This document shows positions 23,601 through 36,039 of a stretch of 64,000 nt of DNA, piece after piece (position 1 is the first letter of the stretch; every line of letters starts with the position of its first letter). The translations under genes were made by a program, and so were the position numbers. This DNA is from Branchiostoma floridae. Lineage: Eukaryota; Chordata; Leptocardii; Amphioxiformes; Branchiostomatidae. The notes beneath the pieces are model-generated. The model ran no database searches. It had not been told where the DNA came from and saw only the letters and a list, made by a program, of their open reading frames with translations. The stretch lies in contig NC_049987.1 in the NCBI RefSeq assembly GCF_000003815.2, positions 12,546,778-12,610,777 on the forward strand, in the 5' to 3' direction.

Positions 23601-26600
23601 AAGCCACTCATGGTGCTAGGGACACGTTGAGAACAGTACGTCGCTAATGAGTTGAAAGTCCGAGGAATAAATCTTCTCCATAAGAATGGAGCCAGTTTGT
23701 TCTAGTTATCAACTCTGATAGCGGGTTTTACTTACGAGATAATTTCAGGATGTGGAAAAAATATTTGTCGAGGCATTTCTTGGTGATTAAAATTCTCAGC
23801 ATCACTTGCGTTACGTAGCAATGATTGACATTTCACGTTATCAGATTCTATAGCGTGGTAACAAAAATCGTAAACCGTTGTATTCTGGTTGAACTTCAGT
23901 GAATTCTCCAGAAATAATAGCATTATCATGTGACTATTGTTAGGCAAGAGTCTTGACGTGAATATCAATCTATCACGCTTTACATCAAAATGTCTCTCAG
24001 TCGACACATCAGTTCCAAGCCGTTTGTGTTATCAACCTTAATTTAACTAGACCAAATAAACCTTAAGTACACCGGCTTTAACATTTATCCCTTAATCCAG
24101 TAAGGTGCTGGGGTCAGTTAAAGTTAACGTTCTGTTCTTTCTGTCACATATCAACCATCTGACTATATGTGTGTGTGCGCATTCGTCAGTCTCGTAAGAC
24201 TTTAAATAGTACAGATGCTACACAGTACTTATTGCTTGTTTTTACGTTTTCACCTCACGTTATCATGACCATATTTTCGTCCACCAAACTAATAACCGTT
24301 AACAGGGTAACGCCCGAGTTTACCCTCCCATTAAATCCTAGAGTTTTGTCTCGATGATAACATGTACAGTTTGCTCAGTCATTAAACTGACAGAAGTTTT
24401 GTCATCTTGATAAGATTACAAAGAGGCTTGCCACAAAGCTTACCTGGGTGAAAAGGTGATTGTTTTACGATGATGTTTTTTGCAGGAGTAGATTACGAAG
24501 GTGACACTAGATGCGCGATCTAGTGTTCCTGAAAGACATTCTCTACTTACGATGTCACTTAAAAGTATGTGGTTGAGGATTTTCAAGCTCTATATTTCAA
24601 GAACGAAAACCTACACGCCATGACAAAACGATCCTTATCCAAAAGACTCTTGAATAACAACTCATTGTGGTAACGTTACACATAACAGGACTGAAAACAA
24701 TGGCGAAATATATTAGGATAGCTTTTGCCCACCACCATTTCATACATTTGAAACAAACGGGCATTCGTTCTCGGTGGTTCTGGGATCTGCACCTAATATA
24801 AAGGAATTCTGTCCTCAGAAAATAGTCTATCATTGTGTTTTCTTCCCATACATTATTATAGCAGTAAGGAGATTATTCAATCAATGACAATGTACATATT
24901 GACTCGCCGACACAACAAAAAGACAGATACTGGAAACCAGTTGAACAGAAATAATATCATGGGAGCTTCAATACTGATATATTAAAGGCTGTTATTGTTT
25001 TGTACGCTGTGATAATCTATACGTGTGTTCCCATCCCAGATTTCGGGCTGAGTAACTCGTTCCGGTCCCCGGGCGGTGGTGAGGGCAGCACAGCCGCAGA
25101 GTTCTGTGTGACGCAGTGCGGCAGTCCTGCCTACGCCGCGCCCGAGCTGCTCGGCCACAAGCGGTACGGACCCAAGGTGGACGTCTGGAGCATGTGAGTC
25201 CAACGTTTGTCTTTTGGGTCCGGTCACATATGTCGTACGATCGTCGTAAGACCACAAAATTCAGGTATTCTCAGGATAACCGTCCATGTGTCCTGCAAAA
25301 AGCGGCCGTATTCTGTCACAGATTACGACTACCCACGATGACTTTTACCGCACTTTGACACTGACAACAATAAGGATATATAAAGTATACCAAGCACCTG
25401 GAGAAATTGTAAAAAGACAACATCCACTATCATTTACCATGATCAGAGACATTCTGAAACATTTGCCTTTTTAGAAAATTTATTCAGTTTCATGATTTTG
25501 TCTGACGCAATTTTCTACCTGCGCGGGCTGTGTAACCTTCATTCACGGACCAATGGTTATGGGAACATTTATCTGGACGGGAGATAATATACATCAATTG
25601 ATCAGTACAATTGTTTCCTTGGCAGTGGATGCTATTCTCTTTTTTCCACGAATAGACGGTTTCGTCTGTCAGCATGGTTGTTGTATCCGTCGCTGGCCCG
25701 GATCTCTAGTCTTCATAGTTCTTTTTGTTGACTCAAACACAAGGCCTTTACCTTCAATAAAGGCGTAACACCGAACAAAGGTGATGAAGACCTTCAAACA
25801 ACACACATCATTATTCACCACCTTTAGTCACTCTCAGATAACTAATCGTGGGTTGATGATGACACACGCCACTGACCGACCTCTACATAGCGGCGTGGCT
25901 TGACCAGCCTGGACACTCCGGTGTTTAACAGATATGGCCATAGATAGCGAGCTATTAACGGGACAAGACGGGACCTCTTGCTCCAGGAGACAGCTGAATG
26001 CGAGCGTACACGACCTTTTTGTGTATCCAAAACATGCAGTAACATTGCTGTTTGAGGCAGCGACCATTCTTGTCTCAAATTCCCTTCCCATGGGTTTGTA
26101 ACACAGCGCGCAATGGCACGGATTCCCTGAAGTTGATAGTGTTCTCCTACCTCTAACTTTAGGTTTGATGGGAAATTCAGGTGACTTTTACTACAAAAAC
26201 GTTCTACCCATACCGTATGGGAGAGAGACAGCACATTGTTGTCTTCTTCAATAATAAGAATTGCCCGTAGGATAATTGCAAGTACATGGTGGAAACATTG
26301 GAGACCGATGATACATGTGACATTGAACAGCGATAAACATTACTGTAAAAAGAGGCTCCTCGAATCCTAATGTTAACTATTTCTAATAATGGACGCTACT
26401 GTTCACACATGTTACATCTAAAAAAACACATCATCTGGTATGATTCTCTTGGATAAGCAGAAAAACATGATACAAACAACGTAATCTTTGTTTACCCACT
26501 TGTGAGATGATAAGGTATCATCCCTTTACACACGAACACAAGAAGTCATCTTTGTCTATCCACTTGTGAAGAGATAAGGTTCCATCACTATACACACGAA

Positions 26601-29600
26601 CCCCTTAGAAAACATGAAATTTTATCATAAAGTTTATATAAGCAGAGACTGGACTCAACCCTTACATAATGGTTGATGTACACAAGATACAGACGTCTTA
26701 AACCTAAATCACCCAAGGGATGAATCCTCTTATGAGTCAGACGTCTCAGATAGTATCAGCTATCTTTCATCAGTGTCTGAGAAAGACAATCGATAAAAGA
26801 TACCGTATGCTATCTGAAACGTTTGACGCTAAAAAACAATGTATTGAGTTGCTTCATTCATTTGTTTTGCAGAATATCCTACCAGTATGTCTGACATTTA
26901 TCGATGTAGGATGTAGTATTGTTAAAACTCTCATTCGATCTCAAATGTTGAAAAAAAATGAAATTCGGCGAGGTTTTCCATCGCTAGGCAGCCTGGCCCG
27001 AAACGCAGACCTTCCATTGGTACCCTGGAAACCAGACTTTTAGCTGGGGCCGGCAAAGTCTGCTCGGCAGCCAGGGCAGGTCTTGTCGAGAACCTTAGAT
27101 AAGCACTCCAGGAAGAGGGAGAGTATGTCGGTCTAGCCAGAGAAGTGACATGCAGGGAGAATCCACGAAGTGCTAATTAATCTAAAGTTCCTAGGAAGAC
27201 CTGCTTTGACTCCTGAACAGACTCTCTGCCGGCCCTGGCTAAAAAAGACTGGTTTCCAGGGTATTCCTTTTGGTGTTTGGCGGTTGTCTCGGCATTTGGC
27301 TGATACGTAATCTCCAAGCAGATCTTTCAGCTTGGCAATATGCAGGGACCAAAACAGTACAGAGTTAAGCCTGGAAATTGTTGGCCCTAGATACAGTTTT
27401 AGTCCGTGGATAATGTTTGGCGACCGGGAGATCTGCTCGGACCGAAAGATCTCTTATGTGGCCAATCTTAACCGGTGTGAGAATTCTGCTATGGGGTGAT
27501 CAGAAAATAGCAGAGATTAGAAGGACAAATAAAACACTTGCCACCAGAAAAACATGCACAGAATTTTAGGTCATATTTCAAGGCGACAAATTTCAACCCA
27601 GGTTCATACTTTCGTGGCCCGAATGTCGTCGCAATCCAAGGCAATGATTTTGCCGTATCCAATAGCCTGACATTGTCAGTACCTATAGTTTCTCTTCCAT
27701 GCACCTCTAATCGTGCCTCGTACAAAACTGTTAGTATCTACGCGGTATACACAAACTTCTCCATTATCCACGCTTGTTTACAACAACATGCAACAACAAC
27801 GACCGTTTAAAGCTAAAGGAAACCAAAGTTACATGTCGACAGTGGCGTTATGTGTTGATCAAAAGAAAACGTGGGTTAAGCTTGCCGTAAACTACATAAC
27901 ACGTACGTGATGATATCTTTGCTTACGTTTAGATTAGAAAGAAATGCACGTTGTACAACGTAGTAGGTCAAGGATGCTAATACATTTGGTGCCCCGTTAG
28001 AATCACATTTGGCCAAACAGTGTTCAGATACTCGGCAGAATTCAAACTACGAAAACTTACAGTAAAATAGGGGAACACAATGACGCGGTACTGTGTACTG
28101 AAAACATGCATTCATTCTTCTGACTTACGTCACCAAAAAGTATTTCGTGTATGCCTCGAAGAATGTTGCCTTGACTGTCGACAATGTGGCAGCAAAGGCG
28201 GATCCTGGATAAACATAAACAAACTTTTATCATATTAGACTTCATTAGTTCGCCATGTGAACTGTCACGTACACGTTGTCCCACGCTAAACTCCAAGCAG
28301 ATGTAGATAGTCATAACGTTTGGCAAGCTCCGGTTCTGCGGATCAGCCGGCCTTCCTACGGTCTGTGAACCCAAGAGAGCCCCAGAAACACGATTTTGTC
28401 TCTCTACATCTGCTTGGCCATTCTAAATGTGGGGAAAACGCCATGTCGCAAAAACGTGAGTCTGGTGTCGGCCTAGTTCGTCTGGTACTCGATTAGTTTC
28501 GGGTTGTATTTAGCAATCTATAAACACTATTCGCAAAAGTCTCGAAATCGACCCTTCCAGCGAGGGCCACGTGTCTGTTGCAAACAATCCATTATCTATC
28601 TGAAATATGTTCAAATGCACTCATTTTACCAACAATTCTACTCTAACGATAAGCCATTTGTGACCAGTTAGCCTATGACAGTCTATAATGTGCATATTGT
28701 CCTGAGTTATTTACCGACCTGTCATCCTAAGAAGTCTCAATTTCGAGGCTAGTCGCCGTCTGCAGGGCACATTTTAGGGAATGTCTCAAACATGTTTACA
28801 ACACCGGACTAAAACAAGACACCTGTACGGGTGAATGACCGGGAAAGCCGTTTTGTTTCCAAAAAATGTAGCAGCAAAGGAATATATAGATTTAGAAAAA
28901 GAAAAGAACTTAAACAAATCATAGATAACTTAATTGTGTCAAAATGTGTTGTGTGTGATAAAACGAAAGGACTTTTACAATACCATAGACATTTTGTTTG
29001 TAGTGTTCGTAGTTCGTTTTGGTCGGGTTAAATCAAGGAAACTTTAGATAGAGTATCATTACTTGCGGACCGTTTATCTATGCGAACTAACAAACCTGCA
29101 AGTTGTTGCATGTTGCAATTTGCCGAAAACTATTGACACATTTCTTGGAATAAAGCTCACATCTTTGACAGAAAGCATCGTAATGTTTTCTGTGTTGAAC
29201 TCTTGTGACCTTTTAGTCGGCTCAAAGCTGACATCACGAGGCAGGAACATGGGGAGTCGCTCGTGACCCAAATTGGGGAAAATTTGATTAGTTTTAGTTG
29301 TTTTCCGTGTGTAAGAAATAGATATCCTTGCGTAAATAAAAACAAACCGAGTAGCGTTATGAAGCAAGAACTTTTTTTCTAAATGGCGAATTTCTTTGAT
29401 ACTTTTTCTCATGGCAATCAAACAATTCTTGATTGCAACTGAATTTCTACATGAAAAAAAAGAAAGAAACAGAGGTTGACAGTGTGTTGTGTTTGCGTGT
29501 TGGGAGGTTGGGGTGTCCTTTGTCGGAAATGCCACAACATGACACTCATAGCGACCCACGTTACCCACAATCCCGTTAGAGCGGCGCCTGTTCCTACTAA

Positions 29601-32600
29601 AGATGAGAGATTCAGTTAGAACCAACAACCTGTCGGTATCTTTGAAATGCGAGCATTTTTGTCAGCGATTCGATGCCTGCCAAACACAATAGGAAACTAC
29701 TTTTGAGCACAAGCCATCTACCATTACGTCTGCTGCGGGAGCGGTAATTTAAACAAAAGTGATTATGCTTGTCAGATGATACCTTCTTCGCGGTTGTGGT
29801 TTTAAGTGCCTGAATGTTGTTTATCGGAACTCTCTAGATCTTTTCAAAACAGATTCATTTGGGCGATATGCATCTTTTAGAGCATGTAAAGCCGAGATAC
29901 GTCGCAACAAAACTACCAAATAATGGCGACATGCGATATAGCACCAAATCTTAGCAAGTGCATCAGTAGTCAGGAATGTGCAATTTCCACTGGTCATTTT
30001 CTCCAACGCTTGAGCCTCAAATATACCCCTTTACTTCTCTACATGGCAAAGATCAACGAGTGTCCATTGCCGGTCATTAGACGCGGTATGAAGCAATGGT
30101 ATGTTACATGTATATCCGATATTCAGCGCTGAACTTTGATACCGGACAATTTTCCAAAATAGTACCGGTGTGAAATCCATTTCAAGCTCCGGTCGTTCCA
30201 TGGCTAATAACGCTCCTATCGGACATTTTCCCATAACAAAGTTACTCATAGATGGGGAGATTCCATCATCTATACATTTCATGTAACTGTTTCTCTTATA
30301 CTGTAAATTATCTCTACTCCACTCGCACTTACATTGTATGCTGAATACGTCGACGAACAGGGAAACTTTTTGTAAGAGAAATAGTCAACAAAACTTGAAA
30401 ACATGTTAACATTAAGCTGGTTTTCTTTCCGCAAATTTACAGGTTCCTTGTTGTGTGTATACAAACACCCACGCCTACTAGTACTATATCTCGTCCTTTT
30501 TTTCAAACCAACGACTAACTTTGACTGGAGTTAGCCGCTGCCATGTGGTTCACGTGACTTGGAACAGCTGTGAAATTCTTGATCGTGACCTTGGAGTTTT
30601 TCTTGTGGCTCGTGACTTCAGATCTCACCGGGAGGTACATGTGGTGAAAAGGAAGAGAAATTGATTGTAAAACTGGCTCAGTCACGGTGGGAAAATGGAA
30701 ACAAGCACAGCAGTGTAGGAACAGTCACATAAAGTCCATTAAATGGCCTGGTTGTTGTAGTTCTTCCGCTGTGGGAATTCTCGGGAGGCCGACGGACTTC
30801 CTGAAGGATTTCCCAGGAAAGAACAATAGATATTGTTTTTGAAAATTACCAAAGTCCCCAGCATTCGAAGATTTGCAGGCAGTTTTGTATCTAGCCCAGA
30901 GTGTTAAACCTAAAAAATGTAGCTACCTAAAAATGGAAGAGAAGAGCTATTTTTGGTTCCTCTTTTCTGTTACCGAGATGGCGAGGCTCATTCGCGACAC
31001 CTAGTGCCCCATCTGTAAACTGCAGTCGAATCATGAAACTGCCAAACGGCAATGGATCAGCTGCTAAGCTAAATGTGCATCTGATTAGTGCACTGGCACT
31101 CTGGTGACGTTAAAAGTAAAGTGTTCTTTAGATACAAGTGTTATGTCAAAGTTTTGACCGATCTTACTTTCTTTATTTGTTTCTTTGTTTCAGAGGAGTG
31201 AACATGTACGCCATGCTGACGGGGAACCTGCCGTTCACCGTGGATCCCTTTAACATCAAGGCGCTGCACAGGAAGATGCTGACGGGCGAGATGAACCCGC
31301 TTCCCGGTGGTCTCTCCTTAGGTACGCAATCTAATTTCTACTCTCAAACGCACAAAGTTGTCTACTTCTATTTTGGAATCTTTGGAAATTAGCCTCCCCG
31401 CCACAGATGACTGCCATATGTAGTAAGAACACAGAAAAGCGGTCTTTCGTGTTGATGACGTCAAGGAAAAAACGGTGTTCAATAACCGATTGTCAAAATT
31501 GCTAGGCCCAGTAATCATCGATGTACAAGAATAGCATTGCTAAGCTTCTGTAATGTTACAGCCACAACAACTAGACAAGGAGTGTCAGATTTTGTTGGAA
31601 AAGTGTAGCAGTCTAGTGGTGTGTAATCCATGTTTTGGCTGACAGTATTTGAAGATAATTGTTCGTTTTGGTGTGACAGGTTGCCGTGAGCTGCTCCGGC
31701 TCCTACTGACGGCCGACCCTGACAGACGTCCATCACTCAAGCAGGTGTGCAGGAACAGGTGGCTCAACGAGGGACACAAGGGGACCCTTCCCGTCATGCC
31801 CTTTCCTAACCGGGTCAATCCTGATGACCTCGACTCAAGGTCAGTTATCGTCCTATTTCTTTTCTTTTCTTTTTACTCTTTACATAAATTGTAAAATGAT
31901 AGCATTAAACTATTCACTCCATAACATACTATCAACATGTTACCAATTTCCTTAAAAAAGCGAACATGTATGTAAAATTGAGTGACTGGCCTTAGACTCT
32001 CACAAAGGTAGACTCAACCTTACTTCGACATAAGGCAAATTGATCACAAGAAAACGCATAAACTCAGCCGTCTAGCCAGGTATCAATTCATTCGAGATCT
32101 AAACACAACGTAACTGGTCAACTTGTTAGTCAGCTCGTGGATGCAGTACATTAACGCCATCTATCAACATTTTGGTGAATTGCAGGATCCTGAATCACAT
32201 GCGTGACACCCTGAAGCTCTCAGTATCGGACACCGTCCACATGATTGTGGGGAACAAGGCGCACCAGAACAGCGCCATCTACCACCTGCTGCAGACACGG
32301 CTGGAGCGGTACAGCTCACAGGTCAAGGTTACAATGAAGGTATGAAAAAAAAATCAACTTTATTCATTCATTCACAGCGATCATTTTTACTTATTTTACT
32401 CTTACGTAGTTGCCCATCCTTGGTGCTGAAATGCTATCAGAAGAATACCCTTACAGGCATGCCATTTGTTTTCGCAACGATGTTACGTACGTTTGTTTTA
32501 AATGTTTAACGGAACAAAGTGTCAGATGAAACAATCAAGATGCATGATAATGCTTACAAATGGATTTCCATTTCAATTGTGTAATGGTATGCTAAATTCT

Positions 32601-35081
32601 TTTGTGATGTTCAGAAGCTGGAGGTGGCTGAGAATGTTTTGCTGAAGCGCCGCCTGTCGGCCGCCCACAAACCTGCAGACGATGCTGTACCAGAGGTAAC
32701 AAAGTTCAGTTTGTTGCTAGATTAAACAGCATAGGTTCAAATCAATGTGTGCAGTAGTCAACAAAGCTTTTCCAGGTCCATACTAAATCTCAAATTCTAC
32801 TTCCATGTATAGGCTGGCGATGGTGGCTCTTCTGGTGAGGTCAAGCCACAGCCCAAGCAGGTTAAAGGTGAAAGGCCATTTCATCCTGCTGGCTCACCCA
32901 GTCATGCAAGACATCGGGTCATAGTTCACACAGGAGGACCAACCAACAAAGTCTCGCTGCCATACATGGTGAGTTTTCGTCATCGTATAGATGTTCATTT
33001 CTGTCTTAATTCAATATTTCAGTCTTGTCCTTAATGTAACACCAACGCCTAGAAGCTTTGCCATCTTACCTTTCTTTGAACATCTTCGGTTGTGTATAGA
33101 ACTCCATCAGGAGGGGCCCAGGTGGCAGGGTAGAAGCCAGAATCCTGCGCAGACATGTCAGACAGGTTCACAGGGAGAGGAAGGCCCAGGCTCAGGCCAT
33201 CGGCCAATCACATCAGACACCTCATCCAAGCAACCAACCACAGCCAAGCTCAAGATATCAACCAGAGTTGGTGAAAAAATCTACCAATCCTTCTGAACCC
33301 ACTCACTCTGACCAATCACAAGCAACTTCTGGTGGGAATGACCAGTCAGGGGTGGCAGACAGCAGTCAAGCAGATGAGAGGAGGCCAAAGTCAGGAAAAG
33401 TCATCAAGAAAAGGCCAGCTTCTTGGATTGGTCACAACAGACATTTTGTGGTCCATGTGAAAGGTAGGAGGATCAACTATTCAATATATTGTATCCATGC
33501 TACTGTATTGCTACATATCCAAGAGCTTAGAAATTGACCAGAGGCCTGCTTGTTATCCCTTACCTTAAGTCTTACCACTGCACAATGATTTGTGTAGATT
33601 TTACACCAGAAATTGTCAGGGCCACAGGTTACCACTACCCAGTGATTGACATGATGGTGTTTATTCTTGCAGCACCTCCTGAGAGGTTACATGAAGACCA
33701 TAGAGTGACAGCGCCTGATCCCAAACCCATCGACCTACTGGCACTGACCTCTGATGACCCTCCTGCCATCATCACCATGGCGAGGAGTGAGACACGCCCC
33801 GGGAGCAGCTCACCCATGAAGGAGGGGGAGGCAGGGTCTGATGGGGAGGACTCCAGCATGCCTAGTGTAGGAGAGAGCATCAGTAGTGGTGCTTCTGAGG
33901 AAGGATCCCCCCAGCCAAGAAATGGTTCCACCTCTCCCAAGGGGGAACCCCAGCAGAACTTGGACTATTCCACTTCCAAAACAGAGGAACCAAAGAAGAG
34001 TTTGGACTGCTCCACTGCCCATGAAGAGGACACCAAACAGAATTCAGCTTCTCCCACTTTTGCTAAGACAGTTCAGGTAGAGACCGTTGACAGTTTCACA
34101 TCAGCTAATGAGTACACACAGCAGGATTCCGTCAAGGAGGGTGAAAAATTCAAGTTCTTTGACGACCTCCGAAAGAAATCCGTTGAACACGAAGTAGGAA
34201 TGACTGAACCACTAGATGTGAAGTTCCCTCAACAAGACATTTCAAGTGCTGTACAGAAGAAGTTTTCCCTTGACAGCCACGACACACTGAATGTACCAAG
34301 AACCTCAGCTTTAAGGAGAGCTTCCCTGGACCTGAGAAAACCCAATGATCAGAAGGCAATGGACTTTCTCAAGCTTGGCCGAGATGGCTCTCAAACTCCA
34401 ACCCAAGCCAGGAGACGGTCGGTGGACAATGTCTACCAGCGGCGGAACTCCTACCAGGAGACCCTGACAGCCCTGAGACACAGCAACAAGAGAAACAGCA
34501 TCCAGGAACATGTGCTGCCTGGTCTGAAACCTGCTGGATCTGTCCTTACAAGCCTGAGGGAGAACTCAGCTAAGCTCTCTGCTACTGTCCGACATACCAT
34601 ACCACAGTCTAGTTCAAAAGAGAATGGGGAACCCTATAGTCCTGCTACCACCCCGAACCCTTGTCCTAGCCCTGTGACAACACCACCCCCTCTCCCTGCT
34701 GTTGAGTTCCCCATTGTGAAAAAGACGGGGGATATGGAAAAAACAACAGCACGAACAATTAAGCGGGAACCCCTCTCACCACAAGCAGCGGACGTGAAAA
34801 ACTGTCTGACCAACACAAGAACTATTGCCCTGGCAGAAAGCTCCAAAGAGAAGATGTTAAAAAGGCTGCGTGTGGTTTTGCAAGAAGTCAGAGTAGACGA
34901 AGTGGAACACAGGATATCTGGCACTATTGTGTGCAAGTGGGAGGGAGTAGTGTTTTCAGTTCAAGTGTCCATGGGGGTGGACTGTGGGGAGGGGGTACTG
35001 GTAAGCTTCTACAGGCTGTCTGGAGGGGATAACCAGAAGTTTTCTCAGCTGTGTGACAGACTGGAGGAAAAGCTGTTGTAG
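20667..35081 (+). CDS. HUNK: HUNK-like AMPK-family serine/threonine kinase
   Basis: Twelve exons join in phase: 20667-20906, 21264-21377, 22295-22473, 22826-22881, 25040-25193, 31194-31321, 31680-31839, 32186-32339, 32615-32695, 32813-32967, 33111-33463 and 33673-35081, giving 1060 aa. The kinase domain is about 54-310: glycine loop GRTLGEGSFAKV (58-69), VAIK lysine 84, HRDLK (177-181), DFG (197-199) and CGSPAYAAPE (223-232). The activation loop, GVNMYAMLTG and the following RWLNE motif match vertebrate HUNK closely. A UBA-like segment follows (RILNHMRDTL to HLLQTRLERY), as in AMPK relatives. The tail is much longer than in human HUNK (about 714 aa in total). It is Ser/Pro-rich with RRAS, RRRS, RRNS and KRNS sites and ends in a KA1-like region (about 980-1060, with SFYRLSGGDNQKF). 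All catalytic residues are present. The ATG at 20667 is the first in this frame. Confidence 0.9.
25205..25310. repeat. Dispersed repeat directly after HUNK exon 5
   Basis: It carries 'tgtcgtacgatcgtcgta', then 'ggtattctcaggataaccgt', matching the order of motifs at 4965-5250. It starts within about 15 nt of the exon 5 donor. The class is unknown. Confidence 0.35.
26484..26612. repeat. Tandem duplication, unit about 64 bp
   Basis: Two imperfect copies start at atctttgt (26484 and 26548). Both contain ccacttgtga, gataaggt, atca and acacacgaac in the same order. They lie in HUNK intron 5, where no exon was recognised. Confidence 0.6.
27021..27263. mobile_element. Foldback MITE related to the element at 1486
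   Basis: It begins taccctggaaaccagac and ends with the complement ctggtttccagggta. The arms continue inward (ttttagctggggccggc against gccggccctggctaaaaaa). The flanks ttccattgg (27012-27020) and ttccttttgg (27264-27273) look like a diverged 9-10-bp target duplication. The ends match the pattern TA-S-CCTGG-W-A-W-CCAG shared with 1486-1585. It lies in HUNK intron 5. Confidence 0.6.
28291..28417. mobile_element. Foldback element with ccaagcagatgtaga ends
   Basis: The left end ctccaagcagatgtagata and right end ctctacatctgcttgg form an inverted repeat of about 16 bp around a GC-rich centre. The same core opens the window at position 1 and resembles the ends of 18418-18589. It is about 127 bp, non-coding, and lies within HUNK intron 5. 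Confidence 0.5.
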
Positions 35082-36030
35082 TTTTTGTTATCTGAAATAC
35101 ACCACCTGTCTGCTGAACTGTGCCAAAGTTTTACGGAATTAAGCTTTACTTTGTCAAGATGAAATATAGTGTATGTATGGAAACGTGCTATAAGCCAGAA
35201 ATTCCCTATTGCCCATTCCTGTGTGTTGCAGTATAAAAGTGACAATGGAAACATGCAGCAATGCTGTCCACCTTAGCAGTGTCATGAGGACTACAATAAG
35301 CAGAATATAAAGCTAGAGAATGCACTTCCACAGGTGCCATTTACATTGTATTTAGAATTGAACAGAAAAAGTTGTTGGTACATGTTGTACAATGCCAAAT
35401 CTTGAAAGGAATATTGTTGCATTTAGACAATTATAAAGATGATGTTTATTTTTTAAAGAGCGTCATGACTCAAAACAAACATATGCATTCAGTGCCCAAA
35501 CCCCCATACTTGTTGCCGTGATTGGTAAGTGGTCTTAAACAACCCAAGGATTTGTGCTTGACAAACATCTATGTAATCAGTGGTAGATTCTTCCTTATTT
35601 ACATCCTATCAGATGACCATTCTGTTTGTCCTCGATCAATTGACTCGACCATGTTCATGTCAGATTATACTGGATACTACATTTTTTGTAACTTGCAAAT
35701 CAACAACTTTTAAAGCCTTTCATTCCTCTATAGAAGCTGACCAGAAATAACTGTAAAATATTTGTATATCTAGCTATATGTTGTGAATTTTATTTTAAGC
35801 AATCCATGTTCAAGGGGAATACTGCAATGTCCACTTGCTTGCCTCTCCAAAACCACTATAATCTCATGGCAAAATTGAATTGATTGCTATATCAATGTAT
35901 AAACTTTATACCAACTTATTAGTCTTACCGCCCCTACGGCTTCCTGAGCTACAGGACTGATGGATGGATGAATGGATGACTTTAGCAAATCACTTTCTGC
36001 TACAGTGGAGTGTATGTTGATTTTGTTCAA

Positions 36031-36036
36031 AATAAA
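36031..36036 (+). terminator. HUNK: Polyadenylation signal candidate, HUNK
   Basis: An AATAAA lies 950 bp after the HUNK stop codon on the same strand. The opposite-strand signal tttatt, possibly for YRDC, lies at about 36186-36191, so the two convergent genes may end within about 150 bp of each other. Confidence 0.4.
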
Positions 36037-36039
36037 GAT

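Larger units (their letters stand above)
25311..31193. other. HUNK intron 5 (about 6 kb)
   Basis: This is the largest HUNK intron, between the exon ending in VDVWS and the exon starting GVNMYAM. Besides the tandem duplication and two foldback elements it shows no exon. Several frames up to 184 codons on the minus strand (29074-29628) have no recognisable domain or paired splice sites and look accidental. Confidence 0.5.

Noticed and set aside
24500-24535. Short inverted repeat cactagat...atctagtg
   Set aside because: Only about 10 bp per arm and isolated; not distinguishable from chance.
29074-29628. 184-codon minus-strand frame in HUNK intron 5
   Set aside because: No recognisable domain, low-complexity composition, and no paired splice sites or start context.
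33091-33110. Alternative HUNK exon 11 acceptor at the upstream tatag
   Set aside because: Using it creates an immediate TGA with the incoming phase; the catcag acceptor at 33110 keeps the frame.
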